From assembly GCA_037349105.1 (NCBI GenBank), contig JAYJMM010000040.1, forward strand, positions 434,001 through 498,000: a stretch of 64,000 nucleotides of DNA, given 5' to 3'. This document shows positions 43,501 through 55,340 of this stretch, in pieces (within the stretch, counting starts at the first letter, position 1; every line of letters begins with the position of its first letter). The notes under the pieces were generated by a model. That model searched no databases, was not told where the DNA came from, and saw only the letters and a list, made by a program, of their open reading frames with translations. The DNA comes from Limnomonas spitsbergensis (taxonomy: Eukaryota > Chlorophyta > Chlorophyceae > Chlamydomonadales). Made by a program: the position numbers and the translations under genes.

Positions 43501-44945
43501 AAAAAAATGGAAACGATATTTGGTTGCAGTTGTGTACATCCCTTGATTATAAATGCAGAATGCATAATTGTCAGTCTTGTAGGGGGTCTGAGGGGTGAAA
43601 GGGCAAATGGTGGATTGGTCAGAGCATGAATTGAGTGTACATATACCGGTAACTCTTTGGACAATTTAGCAAAGGCTCTCTCTCGAAGGAGACCTCCAAA
43701 GTGCATCAAGGAATTGTGTTCTAGAACTACATGGAATTACAGTATAAATACTAAGGAATCTAAATTCTAGTTAGTCGTGATAAACCTTGGGAGTACAGTC
43801 TAAAATGTTAGTAGGCCGTGATGAGTTCTACGCCTTATACTGTGAAGTCATGAACGACGAGCGAGTTATATGGTAGAAATATACCCTTCCAACGCGAATA
43901 TGACATCTGGTGATTTACGTATTCTTTCCATTTCCTAGAGGTGAGCCGGATCGGGCTTTAGTGCTTTGCACATTTTGTCGATGAAGCGTTCCCGTTCCGT
44001 ATGGGAGGTCCAGATGAAGGCGAGGAGATGTACATCGGTCAAGGAACTAGGCATAGTCAATGGCACTCGCATATTTCCAGCATTGAGATGACTGTGAGAT
44101 GTAACCAAGAGCAAGAACCACGCCTCGTCGAGGAAAGATACGCCTTGTGCAAAGTTGTCCGTGTTAGCGTAACCTAGCTAGGTGAAGGGGGATGCCACAA
44201 CGTTTGGCTGACACTGTTCATGCAACGTCAATGCTGTCGTCCGTAAGTTGCACTTTCTCGTGTGAGAACGTGATGTGTGGTGCGATGAAAGGGTGGATGC
44301 ATTTGTCATTGTCAAACAACTTGGTCATGATGATATAATGCATGTTAATATTCATGCATGCACGTGTATGGTTGACAAAGTTGACATGTAAGAATGGTTA
44401 GTTTGGATGTCATGCTTGCCAATATGAAAGACAAATGGATTGGAAGATCCCTTAATATGCGGGTATATATACTTAACGAAAACGGGTAGACTTACCGAAA
44501 ATGTCGTTGATCTTGTGGGCACGGGGACGGATCCCTCCGGAACATCCATGTCGATCGCCCGTGAAGAATTAGCCAAGGGAGGTCCCGACATGTGCTGCCC
44601 ATACCGCTATCGGTGGTTAATATCCATATTGCATTGTCACGTTCGTCTGCATTGCATGCTCGTCTGGGTGAAGTATCCAATGGTCTCCATGTTGTTGACC
44701 CATCACATTTCAGGAATGGAGCTATCATAGTGCACGTATTTACATCCGGGGAAGAACGCCAAGAATGTTGGCATGTCCCCGGTTATTTCTTGATATTGAA
44801 TATCAAGTTCTCGCATAATTCGTTTGGACTTTTGTTTATTTGTTGTCTTCTCCACGTCCTTGCATCTCCACATGAAGAAACGCTGACCCAATACTTGCGC
44901 ATAGTTGTGGGTGAGACGTAGATTGATGTCGGGCTTTAAATTGCA
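40540..44945 (+). repeat. 6.8-kb tandem unit, copy 3 (truncated)
   Basis: Matches copy 2 up to about 42970, then differs by scattered substitutions, a 2-bp gain in a T run and a few small indels. It has the extra 178-bp segment at 44577-44757. It stops matching at about 44945, inside the unknown minus-strand frame, and lacks the 20-bp minisatellite and the second dispersed element. Confidence 0.9.
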
Positions 44946-46249
44946 AGGAGGTTATGTCATGACTTGATATCAGTTACACATTGACTGTGCTCTAATCTGA
45001 TTGCTAGTAGTGCACTAATACTGGTAGGCACCAACTGGTAGGCACCAACTGGTAGGCACTAATACTATAGGCACCATCAAACGCAAACACAATGGGCTTA
45101 AGGAGTCCACTTGACAGAATCACCAACTCCAATAAATTTATGTTTTGAGATAACTTGGCGATGCTGAGAGGCCTGCCTCTAATTATTTGAGGATGTTATA
45201 TTGCAGTGCTGGCCTCCATAGCTGAAGTATAACCTGATGTAAAGCCTAGGGTTGTGGCTCTGAAACCACCAGTGCTGTTTTTTTCACCCTCTCGCAAAAC
45301 CTGTCCTCGGCAGATCTGGCTGGCTCAGCTCAGATAAGAAGGGGGGCCTGGAATAAAGGACATGCAAATCAAGATGTGTGAATAAAAAGTGGATACCTGA
45401 CTTAAGGCATTCTGGAAATCAGTGGCAGTGATATGGGAGCTTGCATGGCTAAGGGGCTGCATGGGGCAAGGGGCATGGCTTCCTGCCAAGCCACCTTTGC
45501 CCCAAATTTGTAGCCTATGGAGTGGGGAATGGTGCAAAAATTGGTTGGGCAGTCTTAATGAGCTACTCTCAGGCTCTCTGAATCACCAAACATCATAGCA
45601 ATCAGACAGGTATGGAGTGAATTCCAATCCATCAAAGACAGCCCTGATGTGGGCCACATGGAATGCCATATCTGCATGCTGGATTGGCCAAATGACCAAG
45701 GGAAGGTGGCAATGCCTCCGTCTATGCCCCACCTACACCCACTAAGGTTCTAATTTAACCGGGTTTTGGCCACTTTTCAGGCTCAGCCGCCGCAAGGTTG
45801 GTACCCAGCGGGGCAGTTTTTGGCATCCAACTGCCATTCGGATTCAAATGATACCCCAACATACCTCAATAAACCGTGTATGGCAAGCTGATTACAGCAC
45901 TTGACGATGTAGCAACACACCAAGTCGATTGAGGCAGTTCCTAGAGATACTACTTCAAATTGCAGTTGTAACTGCTAGTGTCAACCATGTTGGGACGGTG
46001 GGTCAAACCTCAGTACCCCTAAAACGTGTCGATACATCTGACCCGCCCCGAACGCCCACATTCGGGGGCCAGTCGTAATTCACACCGCCCACTATTATAC
46101 CTTAGAGGCGATTCACACCTAACCAACTGAACCCCGGGGTTGGGTTTTTCGAACCCCAGTCACTTCATGATCCCAACCCCGACAGCTCGTCGACCGATCC
46201 ACACCACACAATGCTGCGATTCGCGATATTTGAACCTCAGATGGCCCTT
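44946..46249. other. No gene recognised
   Basis: Mixed-composition sequence without a persuasive open frame. A short 14-bp tandem repeat (ACTGGTAGGCACCA) is at about 45028-45060. Nothing else could be assigned. Confidence 0.5.
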
Positions 46250-46533
46250 GTCCTAGAACAAAAGAACTTGACATCGACAGCGAAAAATAAGCGGTACATG
46301 TAAGCTCTGGCTAAAAAAAATAGGATTTGCAATGCATATTCGGGGGACAGAACCACGCATCCTGAAAGCTGTGCGAACGACTGTCGAAAGCCTATCGACA
46401 ACATTTTCAGCGACTCTGCGAAAAATAAGCGGAACTTGTATGCGAGAGTTGCGGAAAACAATACCATTTAAACAGGTTTTCGGGCGGAAAGTTGCCATTC
46501 ATCACACGTTTTCATAATTTTGATCAATATGAC
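46250..46533 (+). repeat. Dispersed repeat family member flanking the ACCT microsatellite
   Basis: Plus-orientation member with TGCGAACGACTGTCGAAAGC, AAAAATAAGCGGAACTTGTA and CGGGCGGAAAGTTGCCATTC, ending ACACGTTTTCATAATTTTG just before the microsatellite. The family ending (CGTTTCACTTCACACGGGAC) resumes at 47872 on the far side, so the tetranucleotide array has grown inside this copy. Confidence 0.65.
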
Positions 46534-47855
46534 ACCTACCTACCTACCTACCTACCTACCTACCTACCTACCTACCTACCTACCTACCTACCTACCTACC
46601 TACCTACCTACCTACCTACCTACCTACCTACCTACCTACCTACCTACCTACCTACCTACCTACCTACCTACCTACCTACCTACCTACCTACCTACCTACC
46701 TACCTACCTACCTACCTACCTACCTACCTACCTACCTACCTACCTACCTACCTACCTACCTACCTACCTACCTACCTACCTACCTACCTACCTACCTACC
46801 TACCTACCTACCTACCTACCTACCTACCTACCTACCTACCTACCTACCTACCTACCTACCTACCTACCTACCTACCTACCTACCTACCTACCTACCTACC
46901 TACCTACCTACCTACCTACCTACCTACCTACCTACCTACCTACCTACCTACCTACCTACCTACCTACCTACCTACCTACCTACCTACCTACCTACCTACC
47001 TACCTACCTACCTACCTACCTACCTACCTACCTACCTACCTACCTACCTACCTACCTACCTACCTACCTACCTACCTACCCACCTACCTACCTACCTACC
47101 TACCTACCTACCTACCTACCTACCTACCTACCTACCTACCTACCTACCTACCTACCTACCTACCTACCTACCTACCTACCTACCTACCTACCTACCTACC
47201 TACCTACCTACCTACCTACCTACCTACCTACCTACCTACCTACCTACCTACCTACCTACCTACCTACCTACCTACCTACCTACCTACCTACCTACCTACC
47301 TACCTACCTACCTACCTACCTACCTACCTACCTACCTACCTACCTACCTACCTACCTACCTACCTACCTACCTACCTACCTACCTACCTACCTACCTACC
47401 TACCTACCTACCTACCTACCTACCTACCTACCTACCTACCTACCTACCTACCTACCTACCTACCTACCTACCTACCTACCTACCTACCTACCTACCTACC
47501 TACCTACCTACCTACCTACCTACCTACCTACCTACCTACCTACCTACCTACCTACCTACCTACCTACCTACCTACCTACCTACCTACCTACCTACCTACC
47601 TACCTACCTACCTACCTACCTACCTACCTACCTACCTACCTACCTACCTACCTACCTACCTACCTACCTACCTACCTACCTACCTACCTACCTACCTACC
47701 TACCTACCTACCTACCTACCTACCTACCTACCTACCTACCTACCTACCTACCTACCTACCTACCTACCTACCTACCTACCTACCTACCTACCTACCTACC
47801 TACCTACCTACCTACCTACCTACCTACCTACCTACCTACCTACCTACCTACCTAC
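46534..47855 (+). repeat. ACCT tetranucleotide microsatellite, about 1.32 kb
   Basis: About 330 uninterrupted ACCT units with a single T-to-C change at 47081. Because 4 and 3 are coprime it reads Thr-Tyr-Leu-Pro in every plus frame without stops. The long frames at 46492-47907 are therefore not genes. Confidence 0.98.
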
Positions 47856-48143
47856 ATATAATCCCTTACTTTACGTTTCACTTCACACGGGACTGAATAA
47901 GTCATAATTCTTGACATATGTTAACCGCACATAGTGATTGCGCACCCTAAAACACAATTCATTACACGCGGAGTGACACTGATTACTCGGTATGTTGATA
48001 AATGAACGGTGGGAAAGAAATCTCTACCGTTTTGCATGGAGTAGGCAGGGGGGTCGACGATTGTTTATACAAGGATGGACTTGGTCCCTGTTTCACATGG
48101 TTAGTTATAACAACCCATTCCATATGAAATGTCTTACCTCCGT

Positions 48144-48548
48144 TCATGACAATTCCACGGTTGACCAAAGTTGTTGTACGATGTCCCACAACGCCTTGCC
48201 GCCGGGCGTCGTCGTGCTGAAGCGATGTTGATGTTGTAGGATGACCACATTGTCGATAATCTGCTACAATTTGTGTCCTTGAATATCTCTGTTTGCCATG
48301 GTCTTGTTGAGTTTTGTGCCCCCCGCTGCGGCGTTTGCGAGTATAAGAGACGACCAACTGGCAAAGTAGGAGAGCGCTTTCCCTTGCGTTGGCTGATGTT
48401 GCAAGAAATCAAGGGTTGTGACGTAATGATATTCACTCAAGAAGGTGCCATCCTTCACGGCGCGGCCATTGTTCGCTGCGAGATTGTTCATAGCGGTATT
48501 CATGCCAAGCAATAGCGGCGACATGGCAGTTGCGGCAAGTTGCGGCAC
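48144..48548 (-). pseudogene. Unknown protein-like frame with internal TAG
   Basis: The frame opens MPQLAATAMSPLLLGMNTAM and contains VKDGTFLSEYHYVTTLDFLQ. A TAG at 48264-48266 follows DIQGHKL, and the same frame continues QIIDNVVILQHQHRF, TTTPGGKALWDIVQQLWS to a TGA at 48144. Residues on both sides of the TAG look equally protein-like. No family was recognised; it may be a piece of a mobile-element or viral-type structural protein, but that is a guess. Confidence 0.3.
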
Positions 48549-48559
48549 ATTATATGATA

Positions 48560-48780
48560 GTGTTTTAAACCTTAAATCCTGAACCCCAACTAATCACCTT
48601 GCACCCGAAACCCTTAACCCATGTAAACATCATATGTTCTAAACTTTACAGTGCAATTTCGGCGATTTCTCTATTTGCATGCCAACGTGTAGTGCATGTT
48701 TCTCCTCTATGTACGCTTATGGTGCATACACCCTTAAACATAAACCCTAAACCCTCAATACGAAAAGAATTCCACCCGAA
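48560..48780 (-). repeat. Sparse telomere-like CCCTAAA motifs
   Basis: Scattered AACCCTTAA, CCCTAAACCCT and related motifs, far more diverged than the tracts in the 6.8-kb units. From about 48780 to 48960 the sequence is a loose ATTCCCAT-rich stretch. Confidence 0.4.
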
Positions 48781-49155
48781 TCCCCATGGATTCGCATATA
48801 TTCCCATTCCCAACGATCACAATTAATTGTCATTACTTCCATTGAATCATAATTCATTCCCATAAAGTCCCAATTTATTCCCATCCATCCCACGTAATCC
48901 TCATTGAATTCCATGCATTGCTTCCATGCAATCCTAGTGAATGCCCATACTGTGATTGTAAGCACCCGCCATATGTGAGGGTTTACGTCGTTTGTACCTC
49001 CCATATAAATGTAGTACATGGAGTTGCCACCATCGCCTTATAGGTGCGTTGCTTGCATTATCTTAAACGTTGGTTGTCCGTGACATGAGACAAAATTGGC
49101 ATTGAAGAACATTTCACTTTTGGAACATGTTTAAATAAGGAAGTGTGGAGATGAT

Positions 49156-49641
49156 TTGTACCTAACCTTAAAAAAATACAGGCTTATGGTCGCTCCTTTC
49201 TCCCTTAACAACAACTTGACGTCCGAGTTGCAACATTTCCGGTTGTCTGCTGATTTTCCTGGTATGTTGCGGCCGTATGAATTGATGCCGAAGAATCGAG
49301 ATGCGCTCACGGCTGGACAATGCGGCGTCCTGGCCATGATGGCGGCCTTTCATTGGTACGATGACGTGCTGCCAATGTACCGGCTAATATCATGATGAAA
49401 TGCAAATCAGATGATGCATTTCATGACCTCGCTCCTGCCCGTGCTTGCTTGTCCCATAATTATATATCATGCGGAGTTGTTGAGGGGCGTCACCATTGTT
49501 TTCACCCAGAAGTGTCCGGGAGATGATACGGAAGGCGAATGTTTTCTCATGACTCAAGCCGAAGAATGTTATGCAATCCGACTCGGCTGGTCCATTTTCA
49601 CATTCGGGGATGTGGGCGCCACACCAGTTCCGTGTAGATGA
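49156..49641 (+). pseudogene. Unknown protein-like frames
   Basis: Plus-strand sequence with MLRPYELMPKNRDALTAGQ and GVLAMMAAFHWYDDVLPMY, then two adjacent TGA codons near 49393, then the same frame with LLPVLACPIIIYHAELLRG and MTQAEECYAIRLGWSIF, ending at TGA 49639-49641. It could be one decayed protein or two exons; a GT-AG pair exists around the stops. Other frames continue weakly to about 50066. No family was assigned. Confidence 0.25.
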
Positions 49642-50066
49642 TGGATGCGATTTTGCCGTCTTCGGTGGCAGAGTCCGACGTGTCATTGACAACTTTTAGT
49701 GGAGGCACGAGCCGGCCTTCAACAGATTATGGTACAAAACCAGCCGCTCCAATTTTGCGTCCTATATTGTGTTCAGTGTTTTTTTGTTGCCTTGCTTTGC
49801 CGCAAATTCCCGATTGTGTTTTTGACGGCCTCCATGTTGAGCGACGTGGCTTTGTTCAATTTGACGCGGACATCAGCGCCCTTCGTTGGCAAGTTAAAAA
49901 TCATGTACATGTTAGTGTCAATATGCATTTAGATAGCCGAGTGGCAAAAACTGTTGTCAGACTGTGTTGCATGTTGAGGTTAGAAGAGTCTGGGACACAT
50001 TCCCGCTTTCAACTAAGTAATGGAATACGTTCACCAGCGTCTAGCAACTCATTATACACCCCTTGA

Positions 50067-51240
50067 ACATTTCATAAAGCCGATCTAGAGTCAAGCTCAT
50101 TCAACTAGGTATTCCCCCCGCCGTTTATTCCAGTGATTTCAATAGATAGTAGATGGTACCTTGGACCAGGATTTTGAAAATAGAGAGACATCCAGCGGAG
50201 GAATGTTGGCGAGGGCGTACTTGGTGCTGTCCGAATGATGTTGGTGTTGGTCGTTGTACATGTCAGTCGCCCGTTGCCACAACTCCATGTCTCATGTAAT
50301 AGCAAATCCTTGGTTCTCAGATTCCTCCGAGTCCTTGTCATCTAAATCTCATTTATTTACATTCCGTCCTCGATATAGGTCATCTTCTTGCTCTGCATGT
50401 TGACCCTTCAACGCCTCTTGCGTTTGTTTCCCCTACGATTATCAGGATGGAGGCATGTGGATGGTATGTCGCATTACTTGACTGTGGGGTTGAGTATATC
50501 GTGTTAGCATGTCATGCAATGTGTTTTTTAAGAAATGATTGAAACCGTACAATTTCATTACTTAGTTAACATATCGTGAATGATTGCAAGAAACAACCGT
50601 TTTCAAAACGTATTTGCATGTGTGTCCACGATAATCTGTACCGTAGGCCAAAAAATAACAAAAAAGTGAATGTTTTAGCCCCATAGCCTAAAACAATCAC
50701 CACACAAAGCGTAGCGCAATTCATGTCGCGTACACGCTCCTTTCGCATGGACATTTTGTCGTTGTGAGCAAAAGGCAGTTAACGTTTGTTGATTCAATTG
50801 CTAAAGCGAAGGACCAGTGTTTGCCGTTTTGAGTGGTTCTGGAGCAAAAAACGAACATGTGATCGTAACAATTTCAAGAACAGAGAAACTAACCACTAAA
50901 ACCAAACTGTGAATTTTGTTAATTAGCAGGTTTCAAAAATAAACGAATTCGATATAAAACGAAAATTGACTGATACTACGGTACTTGATTTATGCATGTA
51001 TAATACAGCCATGTATTATATCCCTGGATATATGCATGTTATTACCATATATAATGTTCATTTACACGGCACTGTTATTTTGTTTATTTACGGTCACTTG
51101 TCTCCGGATGATTTTCGAATCTGCTTTGTTCACGAGGCGCGCATGCGCTTGCAATTCCACGTTGCCAAGCATTTGGCGTGCGAGGATGACCAATGTTCCG
51201 GCTGGTCCTCGCCCATCGCGCCCTCCAGTCTCCCATGTTT
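50067..51240. other. No gene recognised
   Basis: AT-rich sequence with only short frames. Nothing here could be supported as a gene or element. Confidence 0.5.
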
Positions 51241-51744
51241 TCAGCCGATCCCACCATGTGGTTTCAAGACCATCGTTGTTGTCGAGACATATTTAATGCG
51301 GTCGCTGTAGAACAATGTCAACGCGTACACTCCATAGTCATCTATGTCCTTGTCGTTGGCCATGTCGGCTGACCTGGCAAAAAGATAGATGCATAATTGA
51401 GGGTTACAAACGGTGTGCGGACGGAGCTCGTTTCCATGGTTCGCATGTAGGCCGGATGTCTGTCGCATGTCTCCAATGACGATTTCATTGCAACATCGAA
51501 CTTGAACATCACTGGCCACCTCTACTTGCGACAAGTCGTCCATGGCTTTATTGCAGTGTTGGTAGTGTTGCACTTCGGACGTCAACATCACATATGTCGT
51601 GTCAACTTGTGTGTCCCCTTCAACGGATAGAAGCGTTTCCATCATGGACGTCGATGGAGTGAGTGACGTTAACGGTATCGTGCACACATGCAAATAGACG
51701 ATTTCCCACTTCCTTGTGGAAAGCATGTATGTAGGCTGCAACAT
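51241..51744 (-). CDS. Hypothetical protein, 167 aa
   Basis: A minus-strand frame ending TGA, with an ordinary composition (VDTTYVMLTSEVQHYQHCN, CNEIVIGDMRQTSGLHANHG, DKDIDDYGVYALTLFYSDRI). It could be an exon of a host gene or part of an element. No motif is recognised and there is no clear start context. The interval 51745-52139 to its right holds a C run at about 51948-51961 and no gene. Confidence 0.3.
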   Translation of the reverse strand: MLQPTYMLSTRKWEIVYLHVCTIPLTSLTPSTSMMETLLSVEGDTQVDTTYVMLTSEVQHYQHCNKAMDDLSQVEVASDVQVRCCNEIVIGDMRQTSGLHANHGNELRPHTVCNPQLCIYLFARSADMANDKDIDDYGVYALTLFYSDRIKYVSTTTMVLKPHGGIG

Positions 51745-52139
51745 CGACTTTCTGAGTTACGATGGAGATGTTGTGGTCGCCATACCCGAGGAGGACATGC
51801 GTTGCGAAGACAACTCCGAATTAATTATTGTGAGCGAAGTGTAGGCGATTATACAGTATGAATTAATACATCAAAATACCTTACAATGTGCAATGTGTGT
51901 GTCACACCTATCTTAAGCATGAAACATGACATGGTGTATGCAGTTTGCCCCCCCCCCCCCCTATATATGTGTAAGGTTGCATGTTGTTTGTCATCCCCAT
52001 TAGAATCCTGGACCATGTACGGATCTTTGGAGTATGCCTATTTTCTTTAGCAAGGACATACGTCTTACAGTGTTAAAGTCACCGGCCTAGCATCGAGGAT
52101 ACTAGTCCGGAGTTATTTACCAAAGTCAGTACCTTCAGA

Positions 52140-54270
52140 TCAGTCAAATCTAGCCAAAGGAAGAGAGGACATCAAAGAAAGAAAGAGGCGGAGATAGACA
52201 GCCCGCGGAGAACGAAGGCCCACCAAGGTCTTCACAACCCAAGGCCGCGCCCAAGCCTTCGCCGCAAGATACGCGGCAAGTCCCCCCCAGACCTTCCGGG
52301 CAGCGACCCCGGAAGCTAAATGCAAGCACCCATAATTTATAGCCTTCATCAAGAACACAAGTCGTCGCAAGCTATCGTGCGCACACTCGCGACCAATGGT
52401 GCAAGACGCTGAGCTCGCCCGTAGGTGTCCATCATTTGTGAGGAAGAAGTCCACCACGGACCCGAAACAACTCTTAGGCGTGAAGATGTAGGGAATGATT
52501 TTTATGTTGTTTCGTTGGTGCCCGTTCAAGATCAGTAGCTCAACGAGGTCAGTGTGCTGGTTTAAGCTAGCTTTTAATTGGTCCCCATGCTCGGTGTCTC
52601 GGCAATATTTCAATTCCCCAATGTGGACTACAACGTCCTTATTTTGTCCTGTCGATTGCATCAACAGCATGTCAGGCTGAATTTTCGTCTTAATTTGGAC
52701 GGCTCCAAGTGCTGGTGCCTCATCGAGGGGGATTAAGTACGAGGGGACTTAATTCATCAGCATGGCTGGTGCTCCTGCTTTCTCACACTTATCGGCCGTC
52801 CCCATGTCTCCCATGACGATGTCCCTCTCATGCTGCTTTTCGATATAGCCCTCAGCAAAATCCTTCGTTTGCCATGGTGGCGCTCAATGTACATCTTTTG
52901 CATTTCGGGGCGTCTGCATGAGCCTATGATATGGCCTACACTGTCATGCTCTCCACATAAGGGGCATTTGTCCGTGGCACTTTTGCCCCACCATAAAGCC
53001 ACCTTGTTATTCCAAAGGCATCCATGTCGCCATCGAAGGGCTGTTTTCTTCTCCGCCAGAGGAACTCCTGAGTGGTTAAAGAAACTTTTGCTGAGGGCTC
53101 CATCAGCAATCGAGGGCAACCGTTGACACCCTTGAAAGTAAACGCTATCGATGTTGGATCGGCCCAGCTTTTGGCGCTTGTGAATGTGTGTCTTCAGGGC
53201 ACCCTTCAGATCTTATAATCCTTGCGGCTCCCTGAATAGGGTCCTCTTCCTTAGGTTTTGTGAAAAGCAAAAAATAACCGTAGTGCGAGGGTTCGGAGCT
53301 CACATGTACGGTCATATCGCATTCTCCCCTTTGAGTGGCCGCCCGTTTAGCTACCCCGTCGGCTTTATCGTTTCCGATATCTCCGTTATGGGCTTTCACC
53401 TTATGAAATTCAACTATGTTCCCTTGGGACGCCATGAGCTGGAGTTGGCTCACGAAACGATGGAGGAGGTCTATGTGCTTGTGGAAGGTGAGAGACATGG
53501 GGGATCGGATGGCTTAGCGAATTTGGTACATGGAGGTGGCGCTGTCAACAACTATTTCTGTCTGTTCTTTTACTAGGGCTCCATAAATCCCTGCCAGCTC
53601 GGCTCTGTTTATGGTGTTTGTGGGACCCTCTCCTGCCGGATTAATGGTGGTGTCTTGTTGATCGGCGGTGGCGCTCGGGGTGTGGAGGCCAGCGCCAGTC
53701 AGTTGAGCTTTCATGCCATCTTTAAGGCTGATTTCACTGCAACTGCTATCAGTGTAGGCTATCTCCCTCCAATTGTGCTTCAGCGCGCTGTTTTCTTGGA
53801 ACCACTCCAGGCAATTGCATGTGTCCATTGGGTATGCCTTTGTTGCTCTAGGGATATCTGTGTCCCGTGGAGATTGTTGGAAGGAGCGTGATCCTATGAA
53901 GGGCTGGGCATGGTTATGTTCTCCTTGATCCTCGTCCACCCTATCTCCACATGGGGGAGGAGGTCGGGTCCATGTTGTGGTTAGGAGGGGGGTGGCCCTG
54001 GCTTGTGGGTGTTTATCTACATGTGCGAGGGTTGTGCGGAGCAATCTGATGATGTCATCCTGTTTCCACCGGATTTGCTGGGACTGGGCTTCATTGTTCC
54101 ACACAACGATTATGTCCATGTGGCATTTGTGCATTGGTGGCGGGGTTGCTCCTTGCGTCCAACTCTCCTCTTTCCACAGGAGGAAGGGGGAGCTTTTGGT
54201 GCTGGCTATTCTTGTAGAGTATTGCGGATATTTGTCCAACCACTTCAGGTATTCCCGTGTGAAGCGTAGC
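52140..54270 (-). pseudogene. LINE-like retrotransposon fragment: RNase H, CCHC finger, PD-(D/E)XK-like motif
   Basis: A minus-strand fragment of a non-LTR retrotransposon, downstream of the missing RT. RNase H is visible as AYTDSSC, NRAELAGIYGAL and VVDSATSM, then VKAHNGDIGNDKADG. A TAA at 53514-53516 and a frameshift near 53205 break it. Next comes a zinc finger CPLCGEHDSVGHIIGSC (C-x2-C-x7-H-x4-C, near 52966-52913). A second in-frame TAA lies at 52749-52751. Further on, QPD followed 18 residues later by GELKYC fits the PD-(D/E)XK pattern of restriction-like endonucleases found in some LINE clades. Green-algal Dualen-type elements combine such an endonuclease with RNase H; assignment to that clade is tentative. 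The copy is truncated and dead. Confidence 0.7.
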
Positions 54271-54289
54271 GTAACGTAAGGGATAATAT

Positions 54290-54880
54290 GGGGGTAAAAT
54301 ATGTAGGTATAAAGGTAGGTAGGTAGGTAGGTGAGAAAAGAAACATCTTCTCCGATTGAAAACAAATTGGTGCGATGGATCATGCACGAACTGTGTGATG
54401 TATTGACCAAGTCAAAAGTGTGAAAACGTGTGAATGCTGACTTTTCGCCCGAAAGTCCGTTGAAATGCGATTGTTTCCGCAGCCATCGCTTACTAGTTTC
54501 GCTTATTTTTCGCAGGGTCACTGTCAAGTTATTTCTGTAACCTTTCGTCAGTCTGCCGCAAAGCTATCGCGACGTTGTTCCGAAGCGTGGTAAGGGATAA
54601 TAGTGGGCTGTGTGAATTACGACTTTCCCCCGAATATCCGTTGAAATCCTATTTTCCGTAGCCAGCGCTTACCAATCTCGCTTATTTTTCGTTGTTGATG
54701 TTAAGTTTTTCGGGAGCCTTTGGTCAATCTTTCGCAAAGTGTGAGCGATGTTGTTCGGTAGCCATGTTTTTCGGTAGCCTTTCGTGGGTCTGTCGCTTAG
54801 TACTTCTCTCGCTCGAAAAAAATACCGGTATCTGAATGTCCGCTCGTTTTGTACAAGTGACCGATTTTCCATAGCCAAAG
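54290..54880 (-). repeat. Dispersed repeat family member, minus, with AGGT tract
   Basis: Begins with a short (AGGT)n tract at about 54309-54332 (reverse of ACCT), then the family core in reverse (TTTCCGCAGCCATCGCTTAC, GCTTATTTTTCGCAGGGTCA). A second partial copy starts at about 54590. It abuts the truncated LINE. Confidence 0.65.
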
Positions 54881-54884
54881 CGGT

Positions 54885-55340
54885 CTAGGAGGTCAGGAGG
54901 TCTAAGAGGTCTAGGAGGTTTAGGATCATATCGGTCTAGTAGGTCTAGTAGGTCTAGTAGGTCTAGTAGGTATAAGGGTCTAGTAGGTCTAGTAGGTCTA
55001 CAGATCTACAGATCGACGGGTCTACGGGTCTAGTAGGTCTACGGGTAGTCTAGTAGGTCTAGTAGGTCTAGTAGGTCTGCGGGTCTACGGATCTTATCTA
55101 CGGGTCTAGTAGGCATACGGGCCTAGAAGGTCTCAGGGTATAGAAGGTCTAGGAGGTATGGGAGGTATAGGTTCATATATGTCTAGGAGGTCTAGGGGGT
55201 TTAGGAGGTCTAGGAGGTCACCGATATAGGTCTTGAAGGTCTAGTAGTTCCACAAGGTCTAGTAGTAGGTCATAATATATGTCGAATAGGCATAATATGT
55301 ATAATGGTCTAATAGGTCTTAAATGTCTATATGTCTATAT
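54885..55340 (+). repeat. 10-bp GGTCTAGTAG minisatellite
   Basis: Tandem GGTCTAGTAG, GGTCTAGGAG and GGTCTACGGG variants, ending in AT-rich degenerate copies. A short TTAGGGTTTAGGGTTTAGG telomere-like tract follows at 55359-55377. Confidence 0.9.

Noticed and set aside
46492..47907. Long Thr-Tyr-Leu-Pro repeat proteins of over 450 residues
   Set aside because: Pure translation of the ACCT tetranucleotide repeat; all plus frames are open for arithmetic reasons.
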